Assembly (NCBI RefSeq): GCF_900110765.1 | Contig: NZ_FOEO01000029.1 | Span: 1 to 64,000, forward strand | Length of the DNA stretch: 64,000 nucleotides | Direction of reading: 5' to 3' | From: Pseudomonas sp. NFACC02 | GTDB lineage: Bacteria > Pseudomonadota > Gammaproteobacteria > Pseudomonadales > Pseudomonadaceae | Shown here: piece by piece, positions 16,661 to 26,700 of the stretch | How the letters are laid out: every line of letters begins with the position of its first letter | Numbering within the stretch: the stretch's first letter is position 1 | The notes under the pieces: model-generated | What the model was told of the DNA's origin: nothing | Seen by the model: only the letters and a program-made list of their open reading frames with translations | Database searches by the model: none | Made by a program: the position numbers and the translations under genes

Positions 16661-17545
16661 TCAGACTGCAAATGCATGGTGCGTCTGGGCCTGTCGATAG
16701 TGGGTTCGGCTGGGTTCAGGTGCCGGTGTGAGGAAGCTCAACAATGCGTTTCGGGATTCCAGGCATGCGGCTTTGTGTTCCATGTCCAGGAAGTGCCCCG
16801 CGCTCTTGATGGTCGTGAAATGGCAATCCCGGATGTGATTGGCGAACAGTCGGGCGTCGGGGGCTGCCGTGTATTCGTCCCATTCGCCGTTCATGAATAG
16901 GATTGGCACGTTGATACGTTTAGCGGCTTTGATCTGGTTTAGCGTGCTGACATCCAGCACATGGTTGATGTGGTGGTGCATCTGCGCGTATTCGTGCAGG
17001 TCCAGAGAGCTGACGTGTTTGTAGTTGAAGCGCTTGAACAGCGACGGCAGGTGTTTGCCGATCGTGCTGTTGATCAGGTTACCGACTTCAAAACGATCAA
17101 AGGCGCCCAGGTGTTGCTGACCTCGGGTGAGGTAGTCGTGCATGTGCTCGTTGATCACGGGGGAAAACGAGCTGATCACGGCTTTCTCAATGCGCTTGGG
17201 TCGATGGGCCAGCGCCACCAGCGCGGCCGCGCCACCCCATGAGAATGACATGATGTGTTCGGCGTTGAAGTGGTCGATCAGCTCCAGCAGGATCTGGCCT
17301 TCAACTTCCTTGGTCAGTGGCCGTTCGTGAAGGTTGTGAGGCTTCGATTTGCCCGCGTAAGGCTGGTCGTAGAGCACCACATTGAATTGCGGGTACAGGT
17401 TACGGACGGTCTGGGCGAAAGATGCAGTAGTGGCCAGTGAGCCGTTGACCATGATGATGGTCTTTTCTGCGGCATCTGCGCGATAGAACTCCGTGTAAAC
17501 CCGAAACTGGCCCTGTAGATCAAGCACAGCGATTTCTGGCCTCAT
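16661..17545 (-). CDS. rhlA: RhlA-type HAA synthase (alpha/beta hydrolase fold)
   Basis: 294 residues from the ATG at 17545, preferred over the ATG two codons upstream because AGGAG is then 8 nt away. Similarity to RhlA is clear: VNGSLATTASFAQTVRNL, LYDQPYAGKSKPHN, the nucleophile elbow MSFSWGGA (Ser), acid GEWDEY, base His in AGHFLDME, and a C-terminal HAFAV close to the HAFAI of RhlA. Known RhlA makes 3-(3-hydroxyalkanoyloxy)alkanoic acids from hydroxyacyl-ACP; in P. syringae these act as surface wetting agents for swarming. No rhlB is beside it, so HAA, not rhamnolipid, is the expected product. Confidence 0.85.
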   Translation of the reverse strand: MRPEIAVLDLQGQFRVYTEFYRADAAEKTIIMVNGSLATTASFAQTVRNLYPQFNVVLYDQPYAGKSKPHNLHERPLTKEVEGQILLELIDHFNAEHIMSFSWGGAAALVALAHRPKRIEKAVISSFSPVINEHMHDYLTRGQQHLGAFDRFEVGNLINSTIGKHLPSLFKRFNYKHVSSLDLHEYAQMHHHINHVLDVSTLNQIKAAKRINVPILFMNGEWDEYTAAPDARLFANHIRDCHFTTIKSAGHFLDMEHKAACLESRNALLSFLTPAPEPSRTHYRQAQTHHAFAV

Positions 17546-17855
17546 ATCCATGTCTCCTGACGTTAAAACCGGTGTGCGCGCAACCACGTTGCACGAGTTT
17601 CGTGACAGGTAGGCAATGCCTTGCAAGGGGCCCATGTCGGTCCGGGACGATCTGTCCGACAGGTGTTGTTATTGGAGGGGCGGTTTGCCGATCGGGGCGC
17701 CTGAAAGCGCTCGTGACGACAAAAGGTTTCTTAGAGTGCGTTCGTGACTATCCGGTCACATGTGGACCGACGATTGGATTCAAGCAGGCGGAGCGGTAAC
17801 CCGCAAGTGCTATTCGCGAATTGTCCTACACGATCTGCCGGGCGGTCGAAAGATG
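17546..17855 (-). promoter_or_regulatory. Upstream region of rhlA (310 nt, no gene)
   Basis: No reading frame is supported. A short inverted repeat GTCGG...CCGAC (about 17637-17661) is the only structure I see; its role is unknown. No las/rhl-type box or sigma-54 promoter was recognised. Confidence 0.3.
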
Positions 17856-18548
17856 TCAGACCAGCTGAATCTCTTCAGCGGTCAGCGCCCGGTACTGGCC
17901 GGGCAGTAGCGCCGGATCGAGGACCAGCGGGCCCATACGTTCTCGATGCAGGCGCACGACTTTGTTGTCATAGAAACCGAACATGCGTTTGACCTGGTGA
18001 TAGCGGCCTTCGACGATGCTCAGTCTTGCCCGGCGGCGGTCGAGTATCGTCAACTGAGCAGGCTGTGTAGTCAGGTCTTCGAAAGCGAAATAGAAGCCTT
18101 CTGCGAATTTCTGAATGTAATGCTCGCTGATGTCCTGCTCGGTTTCGACGTAATAGACCTTGGGGAGTTTGGTGGTCGGCTGGGTCAGACGACGTGACCA
18201 CTGGCCGTCGTTGGTGATCAGCATCAGCCCCGAGGTGTTGAAGTCCAGACGCCCGGCGATGTGCAGGTCGTGCTTATCGGGCTCGTGCAAGAGCTCAAGC
18301 ACGGTAGGGTGCTGAGGATCGGTGGTGGCACTGACGCAGCCCGGCGGTTTGTGCAGCATGAAGTATCGAGCAGGCTTGCCCGTCTGCAGCACTTCGTCGT
18401 CGAGCATGACGTGGCTAAATTCGCGAACCTCATGCAGCGGATCCTTGACCGTCAGCCCATCGACCTTTAGCCGCCCGGCGAGCAGCGCGAGGCGCACGTC
18501 CTTGCGACTGAAGCGGGGAAGGTTGCTGAGAAAACGGTCGAGGCGCAT
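17856..18548 (-). CDS. rsuA: 16S rRNA pseudouridine synthase, RsuA family
   Basis: 230 residues. An N-terminal S4 domain (1-~55; MRLDRFLSNLPRFSRKDVRLAL) precedes a catalytic domain with the signature GRLDFNTSGLML (catalytic Asp), PKVYYVE, and RYHQVKRMFGF near the C-terminus. RsuA modifies U516 of 16S rRNA. It is 27 nt downstream of a Cys-rich protein gene on the same strand, so it may share that operon. Confidence 0.88.
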   Translation of the reverse strand: MRLDRFLSNLPRFSRKDVRLALLAGRLKVDGLTVKDPLHEVREFSHVMLDDEVLQTGKPARYFMLHKPPGCVSATTDPQHPTVLELLHEPDKHDLHIAGRLDFNTSGLMLITNDGQWSRRLTQPTTKLPKVYYVETEQDISEHYIQKFAEGFYFAFEDLTTQPAQLTILDRRRARLSIVEGRYHQVKRMFGFYDNKVVRLHRERMGPLVLDPALLPGQYRALTAEEIQLV

Positions 18549-18575
18549 GGCTGGGGTCGGTGAATGTCTGAAGCG

Positions 18576-18794
18576 TTATTGGCCAGCAGGATGTGTATCA
18601 ACCAGCCCCGCGCAGCGTGGACAGAGACACGCCTGGTTGCGTACCGAGTCCGGCAACGCTGCCAGCACGGCAGGGTCAATGGTTTCGGTGAAGCACCAGC
18701 ACGGTTGATCCACCGTACGCGGATCGGCCAGCGTGCAGCGATTGCTCATCCCGCAAACAGGGCAGGTGTGCGGGCTGGGCTCAGACGTGATCAT
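18576..18794 (-). CDS. Small Cys-rich (CWC-type) protein
   Basis: 72 residues with nine Cys: CPVCG (11-15), C20, CWCF (32-35), CLCPRC (56-61). This is the zinc-ribbon-like pattern of the Cys_rich_CWC family. The ATG at 18794 overlaps the stop of the diguanylate cyclase gene (ATGA), so the two are translationally coupled, which is worth noting for a protein of unknown function. It probably binds zinc or an Fe-S cluster. Confidence 0.75.
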   Translation of the reverse strand: MITSEPSPHTCPVCGMSNRCTLADPRTVDQPCWCFTETIDPAVLAALPDSVRNQACLCPRCAGLVDTHPAGQ

Positions 18795-20272
18795 ACTGGC
18801 TCTGCCTCCTCGGTACAGACCCTGTTGCGACCGCTCTGCTTGGCACTGTAGAGCGCCTGGTCCGCACGGGCAATCAGGCTTTCCAGGGTGTCGTCGGGGT
18901 GCAGCTCGGTCAGGCCAAGGCTGACCGTAACTTGCAGTGCCGAACCGGCGAATACGTAGGTATGTTGCTCGGCCAGCAGACGAATTTTCTCGGCGACGCG
19001 TCGGGCACCGCTGATATGGGTGTCCTTGAGCAGGATGATGAACTCCTCGCCGCCCCATCGGCAAATGATGTCCGTGTCCCGCAGGCAACGGCGTACATCG
19101 TCTGCAAATCCGGTGAGCACTTCATCGCCAGCCAGATGGCCATATGTGTCGTTCAGGCGCTTGAAGTGGTCCAGATCCAGCAGCATGGCCGACAGCGCTT
19201 TGTGTTCGCGGCGCGCATCCGCGATCGCATCCATGGCAATCCGGTCGAAACCGCGTCGGTTGGGCAGTCCTGTCAGGCTGTCGAGCATGGCCTGGGTTTC
19301 AATGCGCACCTGAAAGCGGCGGATGACCCGGTTGAGCAAGTACAGCACCAGCACCATCACGGCCAGACAGATGAGCAGGTTCAGGTACAGCGACTGGCGA
19401 ATCTCGTTCAACGCGCCGTCTTCGCGTTTGTCGACGAACAGGTACCAGTTCAGTTCGGGGATGTAGCGCACGTTGAGGAAGTGCGCGTCATCCTGCGAAT
19501 CGTATTGATAACTGCCGCTTTGTGGCTTCGGCATCTGCTCCTGCAGTCCTTTGAGATAGGGCAGGTCGCGCAGGACCTGACCGATCTTCGCGCCGCCGGG
19601 ACCGCCTTGAGCGCCCGTCAGAACCAGTCGGCCAAAGGTGTCGACGAAATACACGCTGCGTTGATAACGCTGCTGGTAACGGTCGATCAGTTTGATGACG
19701 GCGTCGACGGTCAGTCCCACGCCGGTGGCGCCGATGAAGTTGTCGTTGTAGTCAAAGACCTTGTAGTTGATGAAGAAGGTCAGGTTGTCCTTGTTGGCCA
19801 GGTCCGGATCGACATTGATCTCATACGGATCGGACATGTCCCGTACGCGGTAGTACCAGACGTCGCGGGGCTCGTCGGGACTGATTTTCTTCAGGACACC
19901 TTTGGCGTGGTAATAGGTCAGGCTGTGGTTGGAGACGAAGAAAGCCGTGTAGGCGCCATAGTGGTCCATGACCTCCTTGAGGTAACGGGTCATCGGCTGC
20001 GGGTCTGTTTCCCCGGCCACGACCCAGTCGCGCACGAAGGTGTCGCGGGCCATCATCGATGAAATCAATACCGGGCGGACCAGATCCTTCTGGATCTCTG
20101 AATAGACGGTGTCCGACGTCAGTGGCAGTTCGGTATTGACGATGCTGTCTCTGATGGCATCCCGCGAGGCAACGTAGCTGAGCAAGGATGTCGCCAGAAA
20201 GCCGCTCCCCAGAAGGATCACTAACGTCAACAGCAGGGAGCGTTGTGAATGGAGCGTGGAACGAAGGGGCAT
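18791..20272 (-). CDS. Membrane-bound diguanylate cyclase (Cache-GGDEF)
   Basis: 493 residues from the ATG at 20272. One membrane helix (~12-34), a ~260-residue periplasmic sensor (Cache-like; FVSNHSLTYYHAKGVLKK, FINYKVFDYNDNFIGATGVGLTVDAVI), a second helix (~298-318), then a GGDEF domain starting at LDSLTGLPNRRGFDR with the active-site motif GGEEF. There is no RxxD product-inhibition site just before it (the residues are CLRDTDIICRW, where RDTD may serve as one). Expected to make c-di-GMP in response to an external ligand. The ribosome site is poor. Confidence 0.88.
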   Translation of the reverse strand: MPLRSTLHSQRSLLLTLVILLGSGFLATSLLSYVASRDAIRDSIVNTELPLTSDTVYSEIQKDLVRPVLISSMMARDTFVRDWVVAGETDPQPMTRYLKEVMDHYGAYTAFFVSNHSLTYYHAKGVLKKISPDEPRDVWYYRVRDMSDPYEINVDPDLANKDNLTFFINYKVFDYNDNFIGATGVGLTVDAVIKLIDRYQQRYQRSVYFVDTFGRLVLTGAQGGPGGAKIGQVLRDLPYLKGLQEQMPKPQSGSYQYDSQDDAHFLNVRYIPELNWYLFVDKREDGALNEIRQSLYLNLLICLAVMVLVLYLLNRVIRRFQVRIETQAMLDSLTGLPNRRGFDRIAMDAIADARREHKALSAMLLDLDHFKRLNDTYGHLAGDEVLTGFADDVRRCLRDTDIICRWGGEEFIILLKDTHISGARRVAEKIRLLAEQHTYVFAGSALQVTVSLGLTELHPDDTLESLIARADQALYSAKQSGRNRVCTEEAEPV

Positions 20273-20384
20273 GACCAGTCCGCTTGAATGTAAAAGAGTC
20301 CGTTGATCGAGACATGCTAGCCTGCGGCCACCCTGTTGCGCCATGGGGGCCTGCTGTTAACGGTTCATGATGGATGACGATCCC

Positions 20385-23300
20385 TTAAGGGCTGATGGGG
20401 GCGCTGCCGACCGGAGCGTGGAAATCAGGCACTCGCCCCAACAGCGAGTTGACCGCCGAGCAGCGGCAATGCACCAGCAGAATCTTGTCGTAGTGAATGC
20501 CATGCCGGTTCAGTTCGTTGAACAGGTTCTGCAAGGTCGGGTTGCTCATGCCGAAACGATTGCGCACGGTCAGCACATCCATGGGCGTCGAGGGTAATTG
20601 CCCCGCCAGTGGCGACTGCTGGGTGTTGCGTACGATGTGGCCGATGTATCGGTAACTTTCATAATGTTCGCTTTGAAATTTCGCCAGGGTGTAGTTTTTG
20701 ATCCGTCCGGGCAGCGTGGTGCCGGCCATCAAGGTGTCGGCCTCCAGCCAGGATGAGAAAGGCGGAGTGTTGGGGCCGGGCACGGGGCGCGTAGTGTTGA
20801 GTACGGAGTAGGGGATGACGTTCTGGCTGGCAACACGGTGCAAGGTCGGATCGATCAGCGTCTGGCCATGAGGGGCGTAGGTGCGCAGCTCCGTGCCGTT
20901 GGGAATGGTCGTTGTGCGGGTCCATGGCAGGTAATAGCCGTGGCTGCTGACGACCAGGGTGCGTGCCTGGTTTCGCTCCGACGTCCAGAGTAAAAACTTG
21001 CGCCCCAGTTTCCAGACCCTGACGGGCTCGACACCAAAACGGCTGTTTTCGAGCATGGTCCAGGTTTTCATCGGCACGGTGCCATTGAAGAACGTGCTCA
21101 CATAGGTTTTCCGCGAGTGAGTGGCACCGCGTAGCCACTCGCCAAAACTTCGGGGGGAAGGCAGAGCGCGTGCCGCGCCAATCATCTTTGCGGGCGTGGC
21201 GAGCTGAGTGAACGCCCGCAGCAGTCGGGGGGTTGCCGGCCCCAGTTGTAACAATCCCAGGCTGAGGATCGCGAAAAATACCTGCTTTCGTTCGGCTGCA
21301 CGGTGCCCCGGCAGGCTGGCGGCCTGGACATTCAGCGCCAGGCTTGCCGCGCTCGCGGTCAGCGATGCAATCATGACGACTGGCATGAGCAATGCCATCG
21401 GTGCCAGCAGTACCTGTAACCGGCTGACCTGTTGCGTCCAGTGGTGAATGGCGATCTCGCGGTCAGTGACGATGCTGTCTTCGGCATCATGATGGCTGTT
21501 CTGCCGCAACCCGCTCGTCATGAATGCCAATGGACAGGCCGACACCTCGTGTTCGGCTATCCCGCCTTGCCGGGTCTTGTACACGTCTTCGTTATAAATC
21601 CGCTCGGTCCATGGGCGCAGGTCGGATACGGGCGCAGGAACGGGGGCCGTCCCACCCCAGAGTGCAGTGATATAGGCAAGGCGCTCGTGAAAACGGCTGG
21701 GCATGTAGTTGAGCAGCGTTTTGCGCCAGTGCTCGTCGGCAGCGGCGTGAGCCAGGTGTTGATTCAGACGTCTGGCGTCATCGAACTCCACGAAGGGCTG
21801 CTTCTGGCCGGCCTGATAAAGTACGGCGGTGGACTGTTTTTTGTGTTTGAACATCAGCAGGCCGACACAGGGCGGAGCGTCAGCTCCCGCCACGGAGCCC
21901 GCGTTCAGGTAAAAGCCCAGGGCGCAACACTGGGTCTGACGTTGTGCGGGGTTTTGCTGAGCCTCTTCGAGGGCTGTCACCAGAAGACCGAAGCCCATCG
22001 AGGAGAGATCGCTGTTTTTCAGACTCAACACTGCCTGCGCGATAAAGGTCTTCTTCAGCGCGCGCTCAATGGCAGTGCCTTGTCTGTCCCAGAAACGCTT
22101 GAGTCGGCGGCCCATCACGTCTAAAAACTCGACGCCGTCGACATGAGCCTCGACGCTGGCGGGCGTGACAGGGAGTTCTGCCTCGGGCGACCAGACTCCC
22201 TGGGCGCTGGCATCCATATACACCACCGACCGGCCGCCCTCGTCGGTGTACCCGCTGGCTCGTTCTTCCCGGTAGTTCCTGATCAGGGCCTCAGTGAGGC
22301 TTACGGGCGTTTCACTCGGTACGACGACGTGATTGGGGGGTGTTTGAGGATTGCCCCAAGGCGTGGTCGAGTTGCCCCGTATATAACGGATGAAAACGTG
22401 TTTGGGGTCCAGATCATGCGGCAACGCTGCGTTGAGACCCTTGAGCCATTTGCCCATGATCCGGTTCGCGACGGTCGTCGGTGTGGGGATGCGCTCGAGG
22501 AGCTTAGGTTCGCCATGCCAGTGATCCAGCACGCTCACCAGCGTCATCGCCGCCTGGATCGGCGCCATCAGCACATCATCTTCGTCCTCTGGTGCGTATG
22601 CCGGCGATTCGAACGGACTGGTGGTCGCCAGGCGGTCAATGGAAAATTGCCGATGTGCGTGCGTCAGTTGTGTGAAGAGGTCCTCGACCGGCTCGCTCAG
22701 TCTCAGTATGTTCGGCGCCTGAGACAGGTCCAGGTGCATTCGGTGCCAGGGCGACGCGTTCAGGGCTTTCAGGACGGCGTCCTGATCCCACGGCTCATCG
22801 TCGCTGATGTATTCGTGACAGTGTGTTCTGGCGCCCAACAGGTGGACGTAGCAGTGCCCCGTGAACCGTGACCTCAAATGGAAAACACCCGGAATCGGTT
22901 CGTCGTTGAGGGTCAGCAAGTGCACCGCCGAGCGGTAAGTGCGCTTGTCTGGGGACCGTGTCTGAAGGGTCTGTGGAAACCGTTCGAATCCCGCTGCATC
23001 CAGAGCGAGGACGTACCCGTCCATGCTGATGTGTTGACGGCGTTGCGACAAACGCAGACCTTCGAGAAACGACAAGGTCGCCAGCATTTGCCAGGTGTCG
23101 GCATGTCGGTCCCAGAAGCGCTGCACCTGTAATTCGTACTCGCGTGTCCAGTGCGCAGTGCCGAGCAGTTCGAGCAGCGCTGCAGGGATGAATTGCGGAA
23201 AGTCATCGTGCAGCGGCCGGTCAGGTACCACGCAACGTTCCAGTGCCAGAAAGGCCGGAGGATCGAGCACCGCGCGGCCAATTTCGCGGAGGGAGAGGCG

Positions 23301-23600
23301 CAAATCGAATTGTTCCTCGCCATTGTTTTCCACGGTCGGATTTTCTTCGGTCTTGAAATGGATGTGCAGCGTATCGATGTCGATGGGACGGCCAAGCCGC
23401 TCAAGCAGGGCCTGCTCGAGCTGTTGGTCAAGATAAGCCTGAATGGCAGGCGGGAATTCGAGGTCCAGTTGCCAGGCTTTCAGCGTCCATATCGAGCCTG
23501 CCAGCAATCGCGCGACAGGGCTGTTATGCATTCTGGTCAGTTGCTTGTGGTTGAGCAGAGCGGGCGTTTTGCGAGGGGCGGCAATGTTGCTGTGGTTCAT
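20385..23600 (-). CDS. Large dermonecrotic-toxin-like (DUF6543-type) protein
   Basis: 1071 residues from the ATG at 23600; a TTG 18 codons upstream is possible, and neither has a good ribosome site. The N-terminal two thirds resemble the large Pseudomonas 'dermonecrotic toxin' proteins (for example RFWDRHADTWQMLATLSFLEGLRLS read in part, and a YMD...W motif). A hydrophobic segment lies near 710-740. The C-terminal ~190 residues form a separate domain with LVVSSHGYY (His887) and KILLVHCRCS (Cys1045), resembling the 'adhesin Stv' type. No signal peptide, T6SS marker or immunity gene is seen next to it. It is shorter than typical relatives. A secreted effector is the likely role, by inference only. 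Confidence 0.6.
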   Translation of the reverse strand: MNHSNIAAPRKTPALLNHKQLTRMHNSPVARLLAGSIWTLKAWQLDLEFPPAIQAYLDQQLEQALLERLGRPIDIDTLHIHFKTEENPTVENNGEEQFDLRLSLREIGRAVLDPPAFLALERCVVPDRPLHDDFPQFIPAALLELLGTAHWTREYELQVQRFWDRHADTWQMLATLSFLEGLRLSQRRQHISMDGYVLALDAAGFERFPQTLQTRSPDKRTYRSAVHLLTLNDEPIPGVFHLRSRFTGHCYVHLLGARTHCHEYISDDEPWDQDAVLKALNASPWHRMHLDLSQAPNILRLSEPVEDLFTQLTHAHRQFSIDRLATTSPFESPAYAPEDEDDVLMAPIQAAMTLVSVLDHWHGEPKLLERIPTPTTVANRIMGKWLKGLNAALPHDLDPKHVFIRYIRGNSTTPWGNPQTPPNHVVVPSETPVSLTEALIRNYREERASGYTDEGGRSVVYMDASAQGVWSPEAELPVTPASVEAHVDGVEFLDVMGRRLKRFWDRQGTAIERALKKTFIAQAVLSLKNSDLSSMGFGLLVTALEEAQQNPAQRQTQCCALGFYLNAGSVAGADAPPCVGLLMFKHKKQSTAVLYQAGQKQPFVEFDDARRLNQHLAHAAADEHWRKTLLNYMPSRFHERLAYITALWGGTAPVPAPVSDLRPWTERIYNEDVYKTRQGGIAEHEVSACPLAFMTSGLRQNSHHDAEDSIVTDREIAIHHWTQQVSRLQVLLAPMALLMPVVMIASLTASAASLALNVQAASLPGHRAAERKQVFFAILSLGLLQLGPATPRLLRAFTQLATPAKMIGAARALPSPRSFGEWLRGATHSRKTYVSTFFNGTVPMKTWTMLENSRFGVEPVRVWKLGRKFLLWTSERNQARTLVVSSHGYYLPWTRTTTIPNGTELRTYAPHGQTLIDPTLHRVASQNVIPYSVLNTTRPVPGPNTPPFSSWLEADTLMAGTTLPGRIKNYTLAKFQSEHYESYRYIGHIVRNTQQSPLAGQLPSTPMDVLTVRNRFGMSNPTLQNLFNELNRHGIHYDKILLVHCRCSAVNSLLGRVPDFHAPVGSAPISP

Positions 23601-23728
23601 GAGGTTGCAAAAATGACGGAGTGAGCGGTGCACTATGTCGTGCTTGAGCGCCAAAAAAGCATATTTATGTAACGCCTTTTAAGGGGTAGAAGCTGTTACA
23701 GGTTCCGACGAGCCTTGGGTGCCCGGAA

Positions 23729-23754
23729 GGGCGGCGCGGGATAGGCGCCGCCCT
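23729..23754 (-). terminator. Hairpin after the guanidine carboxylase gene
   Basis: Stem GGGCGGCG/CGCCGCCC with a 10-nt loop lies just beyond the stop of the last operon gene. Its minus-strand tail is TTCC rather than a U-run, so intrinsic termination is uncertain. Confidence 0.4.
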
Positions 23755-23759
23755 CGCTG

Positions 23760-26700
23760 TCAGCCCTCCGTTTCGAGCACCACCACGCGTTGGCCCGCGC
23801 GTACGGCCGAGCCGGGCTGCACGCGCACCTCCTGAACCACGCCGGCAACCGGGGCGAGCAGGGGGATTTCCATTTTCATCGACTCCAGTATGACCAGCGT
23901 GTCGCCCGCCTGGACGCGCTGGCCTTGTTCAACCTGAACCTGCCAGAGGTTACCCGCGATGTGGCTGTCGACGCTCAGATGGCCGACGGCTACAGCGGCC
24001 TCTTCGACGCTCTCAGCCACCGCTTCATCGCTTTCGAACGTCGCTTGACCGTTGGCGATCCAGCGTTCGCGCTCGGCATTGAACGCGCCTTGCTGCTGAC
24101 TGCGGAATGCCGCGATGCTTTCGGCTTCTTTTCTCAGAAACGCCTGGTAGTCGGCCAGATTCAGTGTGGTGTGTTCGATCCGTAGCGGGTAGCGGCCAAG
24201 CGGAAAGTCGCGACGGATTTTCAGCAAGGCTTCGGCGCTGACGGGGTAGAAGCGGATCTGGTCGAAGAAGCGCAACAGCCACGGCTTGCCGTCGAACGCT
24301 TCGACGGCGCGGTAACGGTTCCACATCTGCAAGGTCCGACCCACGAACTGATAACCGCCGGGCCCTTCCATGCCATAGACGCACATGTAGGCGCCGCCGA
24401 TGCCGACCGAGTTTTCGGCGGTCCAGGTCCGCGCCGGGTTGTACTTGGTGGTCACCAGACGATGGCGTGGATCCAGCGGCGTGGCGACCGGTGCGCCGAG
24501 GTAGACGTCGCCCAGACCCATCACCAGGTAGCGGGCGTCGAACACGGTGCGCTGCACTTCGTCCAGATTCGGCAGGTCGTTGATGCGGCGGATGAACTCC
24601 AGATTGCTCGGGCACCACGGTGCGTCCTTGCGTACGGTGGTCATGTACTTCTCGATGGCCAGTTGGCAGGCCGGGTCATCCCACGACAGCGGCAGATGAA
24701 CGATGCGTGACGGCACTTCCAGGTTCTTGCTGGCGCACACTGCGTCCCATTCGCCCGCAACGATTGTCAGCAACGCCGCAAGGGAGAGCTGTTCAGGTTG
24801 GTAATGCACTTGCAGCGAACGAATGCCTGGCGTCAGGTCGATCACACCGTCCAGGTGTTTACCTTCCAGTGCCTGCATCAGCGCGTGGCCCCGGAACCGC
24901 AGCACCAGATCCAGTTCGGGGGCACCGATTTCCAGCAGCAGGTGGGTATCGCCGGAAAGACGAGCGACCAAGCGAGTGTCGGCGATGCCAATGTCCAACA
25001 CAATCGGCGAGGTCAACGCCACCCCCTGTAGGAGCGCGCTTGCCTGCGAAGAGGCCGGTACATCCGTTGCATCTCTGGCGTCTGCCCCATCGTCATCGCG
25101 GGCAAGCGCGCTCCTACAGGCAATCGTGCGGGCCTCCTGGACGGTCACGGGATGAAACCGGACTTTATCCCCGGCCTTGAGCTGGCCCAACTGCCACAGG
25201 TCTGCCTCGATGATCGTCACGGGGCACACGAAGCCGCCCAGGCTCGGTCCATCCGGTCCAAGTATCACCGGCATGTCGCCGGTGAAATCCACCGCGCCGA
25301 TCGCATAGGGGTTGTCATGGATGTTCGACGGGTGCAGCCCGGCTTCACCGCCGTCGGCACGTACCCACTCAGGCTTCGGCCCGATCAGGCGTACACCGGT
25401 GCGGCTGGAGTTGAAATGCACCTCCCAATCGGTGGCGAAGAAGGTCTGGATGTAACCCTCGGTGAAATACTCAGGTGCGCCATGCGGCCCATAGATCACC
25501 CGGATATCACGCACGGCAGGCAAGGCCGAAACCTGTTCAGCGGGTAATTGTTCCCCGACATTGCGGTCGGTCAACGGCGCAATGTGCAGCACATCACCAG
25601 CCCGCAAGGCGCGACCGCCGTGGCCGCCAAATTGCCCGAGTGTGAAGGTACTTTTGCTGCCTAGATAATCCGGCACATCCAGGCCGCCACGCACGCACAG
25701 GTAACTGCGTGCGCCTGCGCCGGCAATAGTGCCGAGCGCCAGGGTCGAACCAGCAGTCACCAAAAACGACTGATTCATCGGCTGCGCCTCGCCGTCCAGC
25801 GTCACCGGAATCACGGCCCCGGTCACCGCCACCACGGCATCGGAGTTGAAGCGCAGCATTGGCCCGCTCATGGTGATTTCCAGCGCTGCGCAGCCTTCAG
25901 GATTGCCGAGCAGACGATTACCCAACCGCAGCGACCGGCTGTCCATCGGGCCTGACGGAGGCACGCCCACTGCCCAATAACCGAGACGCCCCGGATAATC
26001 TTGCACGCTGGTTTGCGTACCGCCGCTCAGCACCTCGAAGGTGTCGGCGCGATACACCAGGCCTTCCAGGCAGCGGGTCCAGGGATGGCCGCTGGCAAAG
26101 GGCTGATCAGCGAGAATCTGGCGCAGGTAATCGCGGTTGGTTTCTACGCCATACAGGCGCGTGTCGCTCAACGCTTGCGCCAGTGCAGCACGGGCGCCTG
26201 CACGATCCGGCGCCCAACAGATGACCTTGGCGATCATCGGGTCGAAGAACGGCGGGATCTCGCAACCGGCCTCGACCCAGGTGTCGATGCGCAACTGCCT
26301 GCCATCGGCGGGCGGAAATTGAACGGACGTCAGCAAGCCCGGACTCGGCTGAAAGTCGCGACCCGGATCTTCGGCGTACAAACGCGCTTGAATCGCATGG
26401 CCGCTGGGTTGCAGACCCGTTCGCAAGTCAGCCAGGGGCGGCAGGTCACCGGCTGCCAGCTGAATCATCCAGCTCACCAGATCCACACCCCAGACCTGCT
26501 CGGTCACGCCGTGCTCGACCTGCAAGCGGGTGTTCACTTCCAGAAAATAGAAGCGCTGGTCGTCGCTGTCGAACACGAACTCCACGGTGCCCGCGCTGCG
26601 ATAACGGACGGCTTTGGCCAGCTTGATCGCCGCGGCGCACAGCTCATCGGCCATGCCTTCAGGCAGATTCGGTGCGGGTGTTTCCTCCAGGACTTTCTGG

